Notes: generated from the sequence alone by a model not told the origin. A stretch of DNA of 64,000 bases from Mediterranea massiliensis (GCF_900128475.1 NZ_LT635838.1:81802-145801); one strand, 5' to 3'. Counted from the stretch's first letter, positions 41,383 to 50,704 are shown. Translations and numbers: made by a program.

Positions 41383-42114
41383 ATGAGAAGAGCCGTCATC
41401 ATCGGAGCCACGTCGGGCATGGGCCTGGAAGTGGCGCGCATCTGGGCCGCCCGCGGCTGGAAGCTGGGCATTGCCGGCCGTCGCGAAGAAGCCTTGCTGC
41501 GCTTCCAAGCCAGTTACCCCGCCGGCCAGGTGGAAGTGCAACCGCTGGACGTAACCCACGACGACGCCCCCCAACGGCTGGACGAACTCATCGCGCGGCT
41601 GGGCGGCATGGACCTGTTCCTGCTGAGCTCGGGCATCGGCTCGCAGAACCTGGAGCTGCAACCCGCCATCGAACTGGCCACGGCGGCCACCAACGTCGGC
41701 GGCTTCATCCGCCTGACGACCGCCGCCTTCCACTACTTCAAGGCGCACGGAGGGGGACACATCGCCGTCATCAGCTCCATCGCCGGCACCAAGGGATTGG
41801 GTTCCGCCCCTGCCTACTCGGCCACCAAACGCTTCCAAAACACCTACATCGAAGCGCTGGAGCAGCTGGCACGCATGCAGCACTACCCCATCCGCTTCAC
41901 CGACATCCGCCCCGGCTTCGTGGCCACCGACCTGCTGAAAGGCGGACGCTACCCCATGCTGATGCAAGCCCCGAAAGTGGCGGCGCGCATCGTAAGGGCC
42001 ATTGACCGACGGCAGACGGTGGCCGTCATCGACGGACGCTACCGCGTGCTTGTCTTCTTCTGGCGGCTCATCCCTCGCTGGCTGTGGAAGCGCATGCCCG
42101 TCAGAAACCGATAA
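41383..42114 (+). CDS. SDR-family oxidoreductase
   Basis: The 243-residue protein is a short-chain dehydrogenase with the cofactor loop IIGATSGMGLEVAR at the N-terminus, a SSGIGSQNLEL segment replacing NNAG, and catalytic Ser and YxxxK (SSIAGTKGLGSAPAYSATKRF near residue 145). It is likely NADP(H)-dependent. Its substrate cannot be predicted. It is 4 bp from yjbQ and 31 bp from the lytic transglycosylase, so these may be one transcript. Confidence 0.9.
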   Translation: MRRAVIIGATSGMGLEVARIWAARGWKLGIAGRREEALLRFQASYPAGQVEVQPLDVTHDDAPQRLDELIARLGGMDLFLLSSGIGSQNLELQPAIELATAATNVGGFIRLTTAAFHYFKAHGGGHIAVISSIAGTKGLGSAPAYSATKRFQNTYIEALEQLARMQHYPIRFTDIRPGFVATDLLKGGRYPMLMQAPKVAARIVRAIDRRQTVAVIDGRYRVLVFFWRLIPRWLWKRMPVRNR

Positions 42115-42145
42115 ATCCATCCGAAAAACAAACGTAAAACATAAA

Positions 42146-43135
42146 ATGACTGATATGAAAAAGAATTTCCTCCGCCCCATACTGGCCTCCACGGCCACGC
42201 TGTGCATCGGCATCTCCCTGCCCTTCCTGCTGGGCAACGACCGCTTCGACCCCGAAGTGAACTCCGTGCGCAGCGACGTGTCCCACTTCACCGCCTCGCC
42301 CTCCGTCCCCGACCAGGTGAGCTTTGCCGGACAAACCATCCACATGGACCGCTACGACCACCGCGAGCGCATGGATCGCGAGCTGATGTCGTTCACCTAC
42401 ATGCACTCCACCACCCTGCTCTCGCTGAAGCGTGCCAACCGCTACTTCCCCATCATCGAGCCTATCCTGAAGGAATGCGGCGTGCCCGACGACTTCAAGT
42501 ACCTGGCCGTCATCGAGAGCGGATTGAACCACCTGGCCAAGTCGCCCGCCGGAGCCGCCGGCATGTGGCAGTTCATGCAAGGCACGGGGCGCCAATACGG
42601 ATTGGAGGTGAACCAGAACATCGACGAGCGCTACAACATAGAGAAAGCCACCCGCGCCGCCTGCAAGTATCTGAAGGAATCCTATGAGAAATATGGCAAC
42701 TGGCTCTGCGTGGCCGCCGCCTACAACGCCGGCCAGGGACGCATCACCCAGCAGCTCCAGCGACAGATGGTCGACCAAGCCGCCGACCTGTGGCTCGTCG
42801 AGGAAACCTCGCGCTACATGTTCCGCCTGCTGGCCGCCAAGGCCGTCTTCACCGACCCGCAACGCTACGGCTTCATGCTCAAGCGCGAACAGCTCTACCC
42901 ACCCATCGCCTGCACCACGGTGACCGTCACCAAGGGCATCGACAACCTGGCGCAGTTCGCCCAAAGCAAGGGCATCACCTATGCCCAGCTCAAGGACTTC
43001 AACCCCTGGCTGCGCGACACCTCGCTGATGAACAAGAGCGGGCGCACCTACGTGCTGAAAATACCCACCCGTGCGGGCATGCACTACAACCCCAAGAAGA
43101 CCGTCGCCCACAACCGCCGCTGGGTCATCGACTAA
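42146..43135 (+). CDS. Lytic transglycosylase with C-terminal LysM-like domain
   Basis: The start at 42146 (MTDMKKNFLRPILASTATLC) gives 329 residues and an N-terminal signal/anchor. The SLT domain has catalytic Glu in YLAVIESGLNHLAKSPAGAAGMWQFM and the AYNAGQGRI motif. The C-terminus (TVTKGIDNLAQFAQSKGITYAQLKDFNPWL) looks like one LysM peptidoglycan-binding repeat. It cleaves glycan strands to 1,6-anhydro ends. Confidence 0.9.
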   Translation: MTDMKKNFLRPILASTATLCIGISLPFLLGNDRFDPEVNSVRSDVSHFTASPSVPDQVSFAGQTIHMDRYDHRERMDRELMSFTYMHSTTLLSLKRANRYFPIIEPILKECGVPDDFKYLAVIESGLNHLAKSPAGAAGMWQFMQGTGRQYGLEVNQNIDERYNIEKATRAACKYLKESYEKYGNWLCVAAAYNAGQGRITQQLQRQMVDQAADLWLVEETSRYMFRLLAAKAVFTDPQRYGFMLKREQLYPPIACTTVTVTKGIDNLAQFAQSKGITYAQLKDFNPWLRDTSLMNKSGRTYVLKIPTRAGMHYNPKKTVAHNRRWVID

Positions 43136-43141
43136 GGCGCC

Positions 43142-43918
43142 TCACTCCTGCTTCTCCGTCAAGTACTTCCAGTAGCGCACGGGCATGTCCTGACGGTGCT
43201 TGCGCGGGTTCCACCGCTCCTTGATGCAGATGGCCTTGAAGTACGTCTTCCACAGCTGCTGGAAGAGGCGTTCGTCCTTGTCCATCAGCTCCTCGTCCAG
43301 GCGTCCGTCCACCAGACGGACTACAGGGCTGTCGTCGGCAAAGGTGACGTGCCTCACCTCCTGCCCGTCGAAGTAGAAGCCATAGCTGCGCCCCACGTCG
43401 TACACCACCCAGCGCTGGTCGCCCAGGCGGTCGCGGAAGTGGTCGACCACCAGCGGCAGGGCATCCTTCTCGGGCTCCACGGCGGCAAAGTAGGTGCCGT
43501 CGGCCGCCTTCTGGAAGCGGATGAACTGGATGAGGTGCCACTTCTCCGTCTCCACCCGCTTCCACATGCGCGCAAACGCCAGCACGTCGGGGTCGGCAAA
43601 GTTCGTCTCGATGGAGCGGGGCGCGTCGACCACCTTGCGAATGTAGCGGAAGAGCACCATGGGCGTCCCCGCCTCCTCGGCCAGCCAAGAGCGGGTCAGG
43701 CAGCGCAAGGCACCCGCCGAGAGCTTCTTCTGCACCCCTTTCCACACCCTTTCGGCCTTCGCCGTATCGGTCACTACCGTGAACACCTCGCCGTGGAAAA
43801 GCGGAAGCGGCTCCCCCTCCACCGACAGGACGTCGGGGAAGGTGCGCCGCGAATATGCCTCGAAGACGGCCGTCAGCAAGCCGTCGAAGGTATTGTCAAA
43901 CTGAAATATCGTCTGCAT
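43142..43918 (-). CDS. TIGR03915-type putative DNA repair protein
   Basis: The 258-residue protein (MQTIFQFDNTFDGLLTAVFEAY) matches the family paired with the TIGR03916 radical-SAM protein; LVDGRLDEELMDKDERLFQQLWKTYFKAICIKERWNPRKHRQDMP in parts is characteristic. Its biochemical role is not known; it is assigned to DNA repair because of its fixed pairing. It is 62 bp downstream of the radical-SAM gene on the same strand. Confidence 0.85.
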   Translation of the reverse strand: MQTIFQFDNTFDGLLTAVFEAYSRRTFPDVLSVEGEPLPLFHGEVFTVVTDTAKAERVWKGVQKKLSAGALRCLTRSWLAEEAGTPMVLFRYIRKVVDAPRSIETNFADPDVLAFARMWKRVETEKWHLIQFIRFQKAADGTYFAAVEPEKDALPLVVDHFRDRLGDQRWVVYDVGRSYGFYFDGQEVRHVTFADDSPVVRLVDGRLDEELMDKDERLFQQLWKTYFKAICIKERWNPRKHRQDMPVRYWKYLTEKQE

Positions 43919-43980
43919 ATCTGCGTGTTTCTGTAAGTCTATTCAATGAACAGGACTTCCGTCCTTCTTGTCCGCCGGCC

Positions 43981-45243
43981 TCACCCGCCGAAATCCAGCG
44001 TCAGCTGTCCGTCGTCGCCGCCCTTCGCCTTGCGCTTCACCAGCAGGCGGCGCACGCCCTGTGGCGTCAGCTCGTTCACCGTCAGCATGGGCAGTTCGCT
44101 GCAGGTGATGAAGTATTGCGCCTTCTTCATCACCGCCCCCATCTTCTTCAGCTGGTAGTAACCCAGCCGCCCGAAGCGGCGCGAAGCCACGATGAGGCGG
44201 GCAGACTTCACCCCGATGCCCGGCACGCGGAGCAGCATCTCGTAGTCGGCCTTGTTGACGTCGACAGGAAACTGCTCGGGGTGGCGCAAGGCCCATGCCA
44301 GCTTGGGGTCTACCTCGAGGTCGAGGTCGGGATAGGCATCGTCCACAATCTCGTCCACCTGGAACTGGTAGAAGCGCATCAGCCAGTCGGCCTGGTAGAG
44401 GCGGTTCTCGCGCACCAGCGGCGGCTGCTTCAGGGCGGGCAGGCGCGGGTCGTAGGCATTGACGGGCACGTAACCCGAGTAGTAGACGTGGCGCATGGTG
44501 GGTTGGCTGTAGAGGGCCGACGACAGGCGCAGGATGTCCTTGTCCGTCTCCGTTGTGGCGCCCACAATCATCTGCGTGCTCTGCCCTGCGGGCACGAAGC
44601 GCGGCGCGTGGCGGAACTTCTTCCGCTCCTCGCGGTTCTCCAGCACCCCCTGGCGGATGTAGCGCATGGGGGCGTACACGCTGCGGTGGTCCTTCTCGGG
44701 CGCCAGCAGCTTCAGGTTCTCCTCCTTGGGTATCTCGATGTTCACGCTCAGGCGGTCGGCATAGAGCCCCGCCTCGTGTACCAGCTCCTGGGAGGCGCCT
44801 GGGATGCTCTTCAGGTGGATGTATCCGTTGAAGCGGTGCACCGTCCGCAGGTCCTTGGCCACGCGCACCAGCCGCTCCATGGTGTAGTCGGGGTTGCGTA
44901 CCACGCCGCTGCTCAGGAAGAGCCCCTCGATGTAGTTGCGGCGGTAGAACTCCATGGTGAGCTCCACCAGCTCGGTCACCGACAGCGTGGCGCGCGGTAT
45001 GTCGTTGCTGCGGCGGTTGATGCAGTAGGCACAGTCGTAGATGCAATAGTTGGTGAGCATCACCTTGAGCAGGGAGATGCACCGCCCGTCTTCGGCAAAG
45101 CTGTGGCAGATGCCCACGCCTCCCACCGTGTTGCCCACCATGCCCGCCTTGCCCCGCCGCACGGTGCCGCTCGACGAGCACGACACGTCGTACTTGGCCG
45201 ACTCGGCCAACACCTTCAGTTTATGGAGCACATTTTCGTTCAT
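43981..45243 (-). CDS. Radical-SAM protein of the TIGR03916 DNA modification/repair family
   Basis: The 420-residue protein has the radical-SAM Cys motif CIYDCAYC (near residue 73), consistent with a [4Fe-4S]/SAM site. A C-terminal helix-hairpin-helix (LLRVPGIGVKSARLIVASRRF near residue 343) should contact DNA. LFLSSGVVRNPDYTMERLV is conserved in the family. It is the upstream member of the two-gene set with the TIGR03915 protein. The reaction has not been demonstrated as far as I know. Confidence 0.88.
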   Translation of the reverse strand: MNENVLHKLKVLAESAKYDVSCSSSGTVRRGKAGMVGNTVGGVGICHSFAEDGRCISLLKVMLTNYCIYDCAYCINRRSNDIPRATLSVTELVELTMEFYRRNYIEGLFLSSGVVRNPDYTMERLVRVAKDLRTVHRFNGYIHLKSIPGASQELVHEAGLYADRLSVNIEIPKEENLKLLAPEKDHRSVYAPMRYIRQGVLENREERKKFRHAPRFVPAGQSTQMIVGATTETDKDILRLSSALYSQPTMRHVYYSGYVPVNAYDPRLPALKQPPLVRENRLYQADWLMRFYQFQVDEIVDDAYPDLDLEVDPKLAWALRHPEQFPVDVNKADYEMLLRVPGIGVKSARLIVASRRFGRLGYYQLKKMGAVMKKAQYFITCSELPMLTVNELTPQGVRRLLVKRKAKGGDDGQLTLDFGG

Positions 45244-45429
45244 CGTTCGCGGAGATAGGGTTGTGGGGACAAAGGTAATGAGAATCGGGTGGTTTCGGGT
45301 CGGGGGGAGGAGGATTTTTTTGCGGGCAACCTGTCTGGAGGAAATGCACAGACGGCAGGCAGGAGATACAGGTTCTCTTCGGACACCTCATTTTTCATCG
45401 GACAGGGCTGAAAGATGGAGATTTTTCCG

Positions 45430-45437
45430 TAAGTTTG
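45430..45437 (+). promoter_or_regulatory. -7 element (TAAGTTTG) for vsr
   Basis: A TAnnTTTG match 26 bp before the vsr ATG. No clear -33 TTTG is present. Confidence 0.45.
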
Positions 45438-45462
45438 CATCCGTTGAAAACCCTATCACCGC

Positions 45463-45978
45463 ATGGCAGACAAGCTGACACCCGAACAGCGGCACAAGTG
45501 CATGTCCAGCATCCGCAGCCGCAACACCAAGCCCGAGGTCCTGGTGCGCAAGTACCTGTTTGCCCGGGGGTTCCGCTTCCGCATCAACGTCCGCCGCCTG
45601 CCAGGCACGCCCGACATCGTGCTCCGCAAGTACCGCACCGTCATCTTCGTAAACGGCTGCTTTTGGCACGGCCATGAAGGCTGCCGTTACTTTGTCCTTC
45701 CCAAGACCCGCACCGACTTCTGGCAAGCCAAGATTGAGCGCAACCGCGAGCGCGACCTTGCCGAACGCCTCCAGCTCCGCCGCATGGGTTGGCACGTCAT
45801 CCAGGTGTGGGAGTGCCAGCTCAAGCCCAAGAACCGCGAACAGACCTTGCAGGGGCTTGCCCTTACGCTAAACCATATTTTCCTTCAGAACTGTTCCGTC
45901 TCCAAGGCGAAACCTTATGGAGAGCAGGAAGAAGGTGACGGCATGTCGATGGCGGCGGAAGAGAAAAGCGAATACTGA
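45463..45978 (+). CDS. vsr: Very-short-patch mismatch endonuclease (Vsr)
   Basis: The 171-residue protein matches Vsr nucleases, which nick at T:G mismatches from deaminated 5-methylcytosine. It has RHKCMSSIRSRNTKPEVLVRK, the catalytic Asp in PGTPDIV, the zinc/catalytic His region VNGCFWHGHEGC, and TRTDFWQAKI. It extends about 30 residues beyond the core with an acidic, low-complexity tail. No C5-cytosine methyltransferase gene is in the window. The base composition resembles the host genome, unlike the AT-rich genes that follow. Confidence 0.93.
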   Translation: MADKLTPEQRHKCMSSIRSRNTKPEVLVRKYLFARGFRFRINVRRLPGTPDIVLRKYRTVIFVNGCFWHGHEGCRYFVLPKTRTDFWQAKIERNRERDLAERLQLRRMGWHVIQVWECQLKPKNREQTLQGLALTLNHIFLQNCSVSKAKPYGEQEEGDGMSMAAEEKSEY

Positions 45979-46102
45979 ACATCAAACCTTCACACCTAAC
46001 TGAGCATTTTAATACGGAAAAGGTCCTGATGACAAATATGATTATTTTTATTACTGAAGGAAATACCATATCCAAATTTAAGATTAATCTATGAAAAAAT
46101 AA

Positions 46103-46110
46103 TATCTTTG
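46103..46110 (+). promoter_or_regulatory. -7 element (TATCTTTG) for the McrB/DUF2357 operon
   Basis: A perfect TAnnTTTG match about 79 bp before the 82-residue gene. TTTA occurs at 46077-46080 with a 22-nt spacing. Confidence 0.5.
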
Positions 46111-46188
46111 CGGCTAAGATTCAGTACATTCATATTGTATTAACTATATCTAACCCAATCAGATAAAACCATAATAAAAGATTCGGCC

Positions 46189-46437
46189 ATGAAAGAATAT
46201 TACCAGCTAAAGATAGGAGATACTTCCACCAATGGACAGGTCAAGATTGTAGATAAAGACAGATTATGCTATATCGTTGAATCACAAAGTAAAGGAGCAA
46301 AAGGATTACGTACCATATCCAGAAGTCTTCTTACAGAGTACGTGGAATATTTCAAACAACATCCAAATGCTTCCGCAAATGATGCAAGAAATGATTTATG
46401 TGGAAAAACTGATATTGATAAATTTGAGTATGGCTAG
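46189..46437 (+). CDS. 82-residue protein preceding the McrB-type operon
   Basis: The protein (MKEYYQLKIGDTSTNGQVKI) is mixed alpha/beta with no TM and no signal. SQSKGAKGLRTISRSLLTEYVEYFKQHPNASANDARNDLCG shows a helical region after a short beta start. It is AT-rich, like the two following genes, and lies 18 bp upstream of the McrB-like gene, so it is probably part of the same acquired unit. It could be a DNA-recognition or accessory part; this is inference. Confidence 0.72.
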   Translation: MKEYYQLKIGDTSTNGQVKIVDKDRLCYIVESQSKGAKGLRTISRSLLTEYVEYFKQHPNASANDARNDLCGKTDIDKFEYG

Positions 46438-46455
46438 ACCTCGACTCTGAGCGTA

Positions 46456-47751
46456 ATGGCCAAAATGGTTCTTAATTCCAATGAGGCTGTTAATCAAGAT
46501 TATACTGAACTTGTTATAAATAATGAAGCTTATTCATTCCGCCGTTACATAACCGCCATTCAATCCAAACCGTTTGTTCTTTTGGCTGGTATTTCCGGCA
46601 CAGGCAAATCGCGTATAGTGCGCCAACTGGCGTATGCTACAGGCGGAGAGTCCCCTGACAAGGTCCAAAAACCATACAACTACGAGATTATACAGGTACG
46701 GCCCAATTGGCATGATTCTACAGAACTGATAGGATATGAGACCCGTATTTCAGGAGAACCAGAGTACAGGACAACCGACTTCCTGCGCTTCCTGGCCAAA
46801 GCCTGGTATTTTGAGGAAGTTCCTTTCTTCCTATGTCTGGACGAAATGAATCTGGCACCTGTCGAGCAATACTTTGCCGAATACCTGAGCGTACTCGAAA
46901 CTCGTAAATTAAGAAACGGTAAAATCGTGTCTGATCCACTACTGCCACCACTAAACAGCTTCGGAAAGAAAAAGGACAATGCTTGGGTATGCGACTCCAT
47001 ACTGAATGACCTGTTTGGAGAAGTATGGAAAATAAACGGAGAAATCATAGAAAAGGATAAAGGCAGGGAAGCCCAACTCCGTGAAACATTCCGAATGGAT
47101 GGAATCGGACTTCCCTCCAACCTGATTGTGATGGGAACAGTCAACATGGACGAAACGACCTTCAGCTTCTCCCGGAAGGTACTGGACCGCGCCATGACCA
47201 TCGAAATGAACGAAGCCAACCTGGAAAGCGGACTGACGCAGGCAGACAACCAGCTTCCTGACATCAGCGCATCCGACATTCTGCCCCATGCCGTAGAAGC
47301 AATGGACGTGTATGAAAGGAACCGACAAACGTGTGACATCGTCATCAAGTATCTGAACCAAATCAACGAAACTCTGAAAGGGACTCCGTTCAAGATTGCC
47401 TACCGTACACGCAACGAAGCCATTCTGTACGTACTGGCGAACATGAGATACACCGAAAACGATGACTGCTACAAACTGATACAGGCACTGGATGAAGTGA
47501 CCAGCATGAAAATACTGAGCCGTATTGAAGGAGACAAGAACAAGTTGATGAACTGGGAAAAGAACGGATGTATCCTGGACGACCTTTTCTCACAAATCAA
47601 GCAACTATTCAGCGACATCTATAAGAATTTCGATTGGGAAGAAGAAAAATCCATGTATGGCAACGTGGAAGAAGAATCCCTCTCCTTACAGAAACTGAAA
47701 GAGATGAAACGAAAGCTGGACAACACGTATTACTGTACCTTCTGGAGCTGA
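46456..47751 (+). CDS. McrB-type AAA+ ATPase/GTPase
   Basis: The 431-residue protein has Walker A GISGTGKS (residues 45-52), a Walker B region with LCLDEMN (residues 126-132) and a GTVNMDETT motif like the McrB signature, followed by SRKVLDRAMTIEMNE. McrB-like proteins translocate on DNA and activate a partner nuclease. This copy lacks the N-terminal DNA-binding domain of E. coli McrB, which may be supplied by the 82-residue protein or by the nuclease partner. The partner gene starts 6 bp downstream. Confidence 0.9.
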   Translation: MAKMVLNSNEAVNQDYTELVINNEAYSFRRYITAIQSKPFVLLAGISGTGKSRIVRQLAYATGGESPDKVQKPYNYEIIQVRPNWHDSTELIGYETRISGEPEYRTTDFLRFLAKAWYFEEVPFFLCLDEMNLAPVEQYFAEYLSVLETRKLRNGKIVSDPLLPPLNSFGKKKDNAWVCDSILNDLFGEVWKINGEIIEKDKGREAQLRETFRMDGIGLPSNLIVMGTVNMDETTFSFSRKVLDRAMTIEMNEANLESGLTQADNQLPDISASDILPHAVEAMDVYERNRQTCDIVIKYLNQINETLKGTPFKIAYRTRNEAILYVLANMRYTENDDCYKLIQALDEVTSMKILSRIEGDKNKLMNWEKNGCILDDLFSQIKQLFSDIYKNFDWEEEKSMYGNVEEESLSLQKLKEMKRKLDNTYYCTFWS

Positions 47752-47757
47752 CGAACA

Positions 47758-50031
47758 ATGGAAGCCTTGCTGAAACTGGAACATAAGGATTTCGAATTGT
47801 TGGTTTCCTGCAACTCGTATGACAGGATTTTCAGGAAAGCAGCTGCCTGCATGCGGGTAGCTCCCGATTCTGATGCCCTGAAATCATACTATACCTGGAA
47901 TGATGACAACACTATATTGACCTGCAAAGGGAATACAATTGAAAAAGGGACCTACGTCCCCTCGATATTCTTTGAAAATACCGATTACCAATATTGGATA
48001 TGGTTCAAGACACCAGTTTCCCAGGCATATATCGACACCACATTGAGCAGCATCAGCGACGGATTCTGTTTCAACGAAGACGCCCAAGTGCTGTACGGAC
48101 ACATCAATTACGGTAACGACATCGGTCGTACCGACCTGAAAATTACCTACAAAACCCAGGAAAACCGTCAACAGACCTTCGTTTTCAGTTATGATGTGTT
48201 ATCCGTCAAGCTGGATTATCACAGCGACCTGAAGCACATCATCCATGACATTGAAGAAGAATACCGGATGCTCTCCATCGACTTCTTCCGCAGGACACAC
48301 CATTCCTTTACCGAGAAACTACAAGGGGAAACTCCGGACATCATTTGGTGGAACGTATTTCAGGAAATAAACGAAGAGTTCATACAGGCCGTCAAATCGG
48401 TTGTCGACCGCCCGCACCATAAAGTAGTTTATGCGGAAACATACTGCCGGGCAGACAAACTGAAACGGCTTACCCCCCAACTGGAAATGAAAGTCACCGA
48501 ACATCGGACGGAACCTCAAAGACTATATCGGACAGAAATTCCCAACATGAGCGCCGATACGTTTGAGAACCGTTTCCTGAAATACGCTGTCAAATCGGTT
48601 TCCCAGAAATTTACGGAATTGAAAAACAGAATTCTGGAGAACTATCCGATGGATTCCAATATCCGATTTATCGAAAGCCTGGGCAAGACTGAGGAAGAAA
48701 TGAAACGACTGGTCCACCATCCCTTTTTCCGTACTATAGGAAACTTTAAAGGAATGAGCCAGGAGTCGCTGACGCTGAAACAAGGAACAGGATATTCCCA
48801 AATTTACCGCATCTGGCTATTGTTGACATGCAGTTATGATCTGGAAGAGGGTATCAGAAGTCTGGAATTGAAAGACATTGCCACACTATACGAAATTTGG
48901 TGCTTCATAGAAGTAAAGAATCTGGTCAAGACAATACTGGGAGAAGACAATCTTCTGGTGGACAACCAAAGCCGCATAGATCTGAACAAGTACTTTACCT
49001 ATTCACTGACCAAGGGACAAAAGTCCAAAATAGTCTTCTCAAGAACAACTTCCGAGGGCGATCCGGTCGAACTGGCAGAAGTAATCTATAATCCCAAGGG
49101 AAATACAAAAACGGCAAAAAATGAAACTTCCATCGACCATACCTACTCATTTACTGTTCCACAAAAACCGGATATTGTACTTCAGCTGACCAGACGGGAC
49201 ATTGAAACAGGTTTCAAACTGACTTATCTGTTTGATGCAAAATACAGAATAGACCAAACGGACGGCAACGGAATCGACACCCCGCCCGACGATGCCATCA
49301 ACCAAATGCACCGCTATAGAGATGCACTCTATTATGACCCGGGGCAAGAAGGGCTTCCTATAAAAAAAGAAGTTCTGGGCGGCTACATACTTTTTCCCGG
49401 CAACGGCGAAGAAGAAGAGGTGGCCAATGCCGACTTCTATCGCTCCATAGAAAAAGTAAACATCGGTGCTTTTCCGCTCCGTCCCAACAACGAAAACAGC
49501 AAAAGACTTCTGAAAGACTTTCTGCATTCGCTCATTTGGGAACAACCTACCGTACAAATACTACAGGATGTAAAAGCCCAGAAAGGCACAAACCTGACGT
49601 TGGAAAAGAGCGGTACCATTCTGGCCGTTACAATCTTTGAAAACGGGAAAAGGGAATATTTCCAGAAGTTCATTGACAGAGAACCGGAAATTGAATATTA
49701 TTTTGGAAAGATAACGCCTTCCAACCAATTATCGCAACTGAATTTTCAGAAATACGATTACTTTGTCCCTGTCATCAACGGGCAAATCCGTGACATCTAT
49801 CAGATTGCTTTCAGTTCCATCCGATATCGCAAAGACTTGCCCCATCCAGACAACAAACCCATTGCCGATGATGACGTGCGCATCGTCATGAAACTGGTAA
49901 AGCCTTCTTATCTGGTTGGAAATAAAAGATTCATCCAACTGCAACCCAAACTATTTCCTCCCCGCCGTTGGGGATTCAGAGAATTTGTATCAGTTCGCGA
50001 ACTATTAAGTTACGTCGTCCAACAATCATAA
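47758..50031 (+). CDS. DUF2357/DUF524-type PD-(D/E)XK nuclease, McrC-like partner
   Basis: The 757-residue protein has a long N-terminal region of the DUF2357 type (for example VYAETYCRADKLKRLTPQLEMKV and RTEIPNMSADTFENRFLKYAVKSV). The nuclease core is visible: PD at residues 471-472 (KPDIVLQLTRRD), then YLFDAKYRI with the D-x-K triad element at 493-495. A C-terminal module (residues 600-757) follows. In McrBC-like systems this protein cuts DNA when activated by the ATPase. The gene is AT-rich and 6 bp from the ATPase gene, so they form a two-gene restriction unit. Confidence 0.82.
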   Translation: MEALLKLEHKDFELLVSCNSYDRIFRKAAACMRVAPDSDALKSYYTWNDDNTILTCKGNTIEKGTYVPSIFFENTDYQYWIWFKTPVSQAYIDTTLSSISDGFCFNEDAQVLYGHINYGNDIGRTDLKITYKTQENRQQTFVFSYDVLSVKLDYHSDLKHIIHDIEEEYRMLSIDFFRRTHHSFTEKLQGETPDIIWWNVFQEINEEFIQAVKSVVDRPHHKVVYAETYCRADKLKRLTPQLEMKVTEHRTEPQRLYRTEIPNMSADTFENRFLKYAVKSVSQKFTELKNRILENYPMDSNIRFIESLGKTEEEMKRLVHHPFFRTIGNFKGMSQESLTLKQGTGYSQIYRIWLLLTCSYDLEEGIRSLELKDIATLYEIWCFIEVKNLVKTILGEDNLLVDNQSRIDLNKYFTYSLTKGQKSKIVFSRTTSEGDPVELAEVIYNPKGNTKTAKNETSIDHTYSFTVPQKPDIVLQLTRRDIETGFKLTYLFDAKYRIDQTDGNGIDTPPDDAINQMHRYRDALYYDPGQEGLPIKKEVLGGYILFPGNGEEEEVANADFYRSIEKVNIGAFPLRPNNENSKRLLKDFLHSLIWEQPTVQILQDVKAQKGTNLTLEKSGTILAVTIFENGKREYFQKFIDREPEIEYYFGKITPSNQLSQLNFQKYDYFVPVINGQIRDIYQIAFSSIRYRKDLPHPDNKPIADDDVRIVMKLVKPSYLVGNKRFIQLQPKLFPPRRWGFREFVSVRELLSYVVQQS

Positions 50032-50047
50032 AAACATTATCTACCCT

Positions 50048-50704
50048 ATGAATACCTCCGAACAACCCTCATCGCCCACCCGCCACTCGTGCGTGGATTG
50101 CGGCACACAGAACTGCAAGTACCAGAACCGCACGTATCCCGAATTCTGCCCCACCACCCATCTGAAGGAGGAAGACCTGCAATGGGCACTGGAGCGCTAC
50201 GACGAACCACGCAACCACGACATCATGGTGGCCAGCGCCGAAGTGGAATACGAAGGCTACTGCCAATGGACGCGCGTACAGGAAATCATGGAGTTTGCCC
50301 GAAAGATAGGGGCACACAAGATAGGCATCGCCCACTGCATCGGCCTCATCCGCGAAGCACGCATCTTTGCCCGCATCCTGCAAGCCAACGGCTTCGAACC
50401 ACTGGCGGTGATCTGCAAGGTGGCGGGCAAGGCGAAATCGTCCATCGGCATCCCGCAGGCGTGCGAAACCATCGGAGCGGCCATGTGCAACCCCATCCTG
50501 CAGGCGCGCCTGCTGAACGAGGCGCGGACGGACCTGAACGTGGTCATCGGCCTCTGCGTGGGGCACGACAGCCTGTTCTACAAGTACTCCGAAGCCTACG
50601 CCACCACCCTCGTCACCAAGGACCGCGTGACGGGCAACAACCCTGTCGCCGCGCTCTACACGGCGGAGTCGTACTATCGGAAGAAATTCGGCTTGGAGCG
50701 GTAG
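50048..50704 (+). CDS. DUF1847-domain protein
   Basis: The 218-residue protein has a Cys-rich N-terminus (SCVDCGTQNCKYQNRTYPEFC), possibly binding metal, and a core with FARKIGAHKIGIAHCIGLIREARIFA and VIGLCVGHDSLFYKYS. This matches the DUF1847 family, whose function is unknown. Its base composition returns to GC-rich after the McrB/DUF2357 block. The last 31 bp overlap the convergent MATE pseudogene. Confidence 0.85.
   Translation: MNTSEQPSSPTRHSCVDCGTQNCKYQNRTYPEFCPTTHLKEEDLQWALERYDEPRNHDIMVASAEVEYEGYCQWTRVQEIMEFARKIGAHKIGIAHCIGLIREARIFARILQANGFEPLAVICKVAGKAKSSIGIPQACETIGAAMCNPILQARLLNEARTDLNVVIGLCVGHDSLFYKYSEAYATTLVTKDRVTGNNPVAALYTAESYYRKKFGLER

Noticed and set aside
46456..50031. Classical two-subunit E. 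coli-type McrBC annotation
   Set aside because: The second protein is far longer than McrC and has a DUF2357-type N-terminal region, so mcrC as a gene symbol is not justified.
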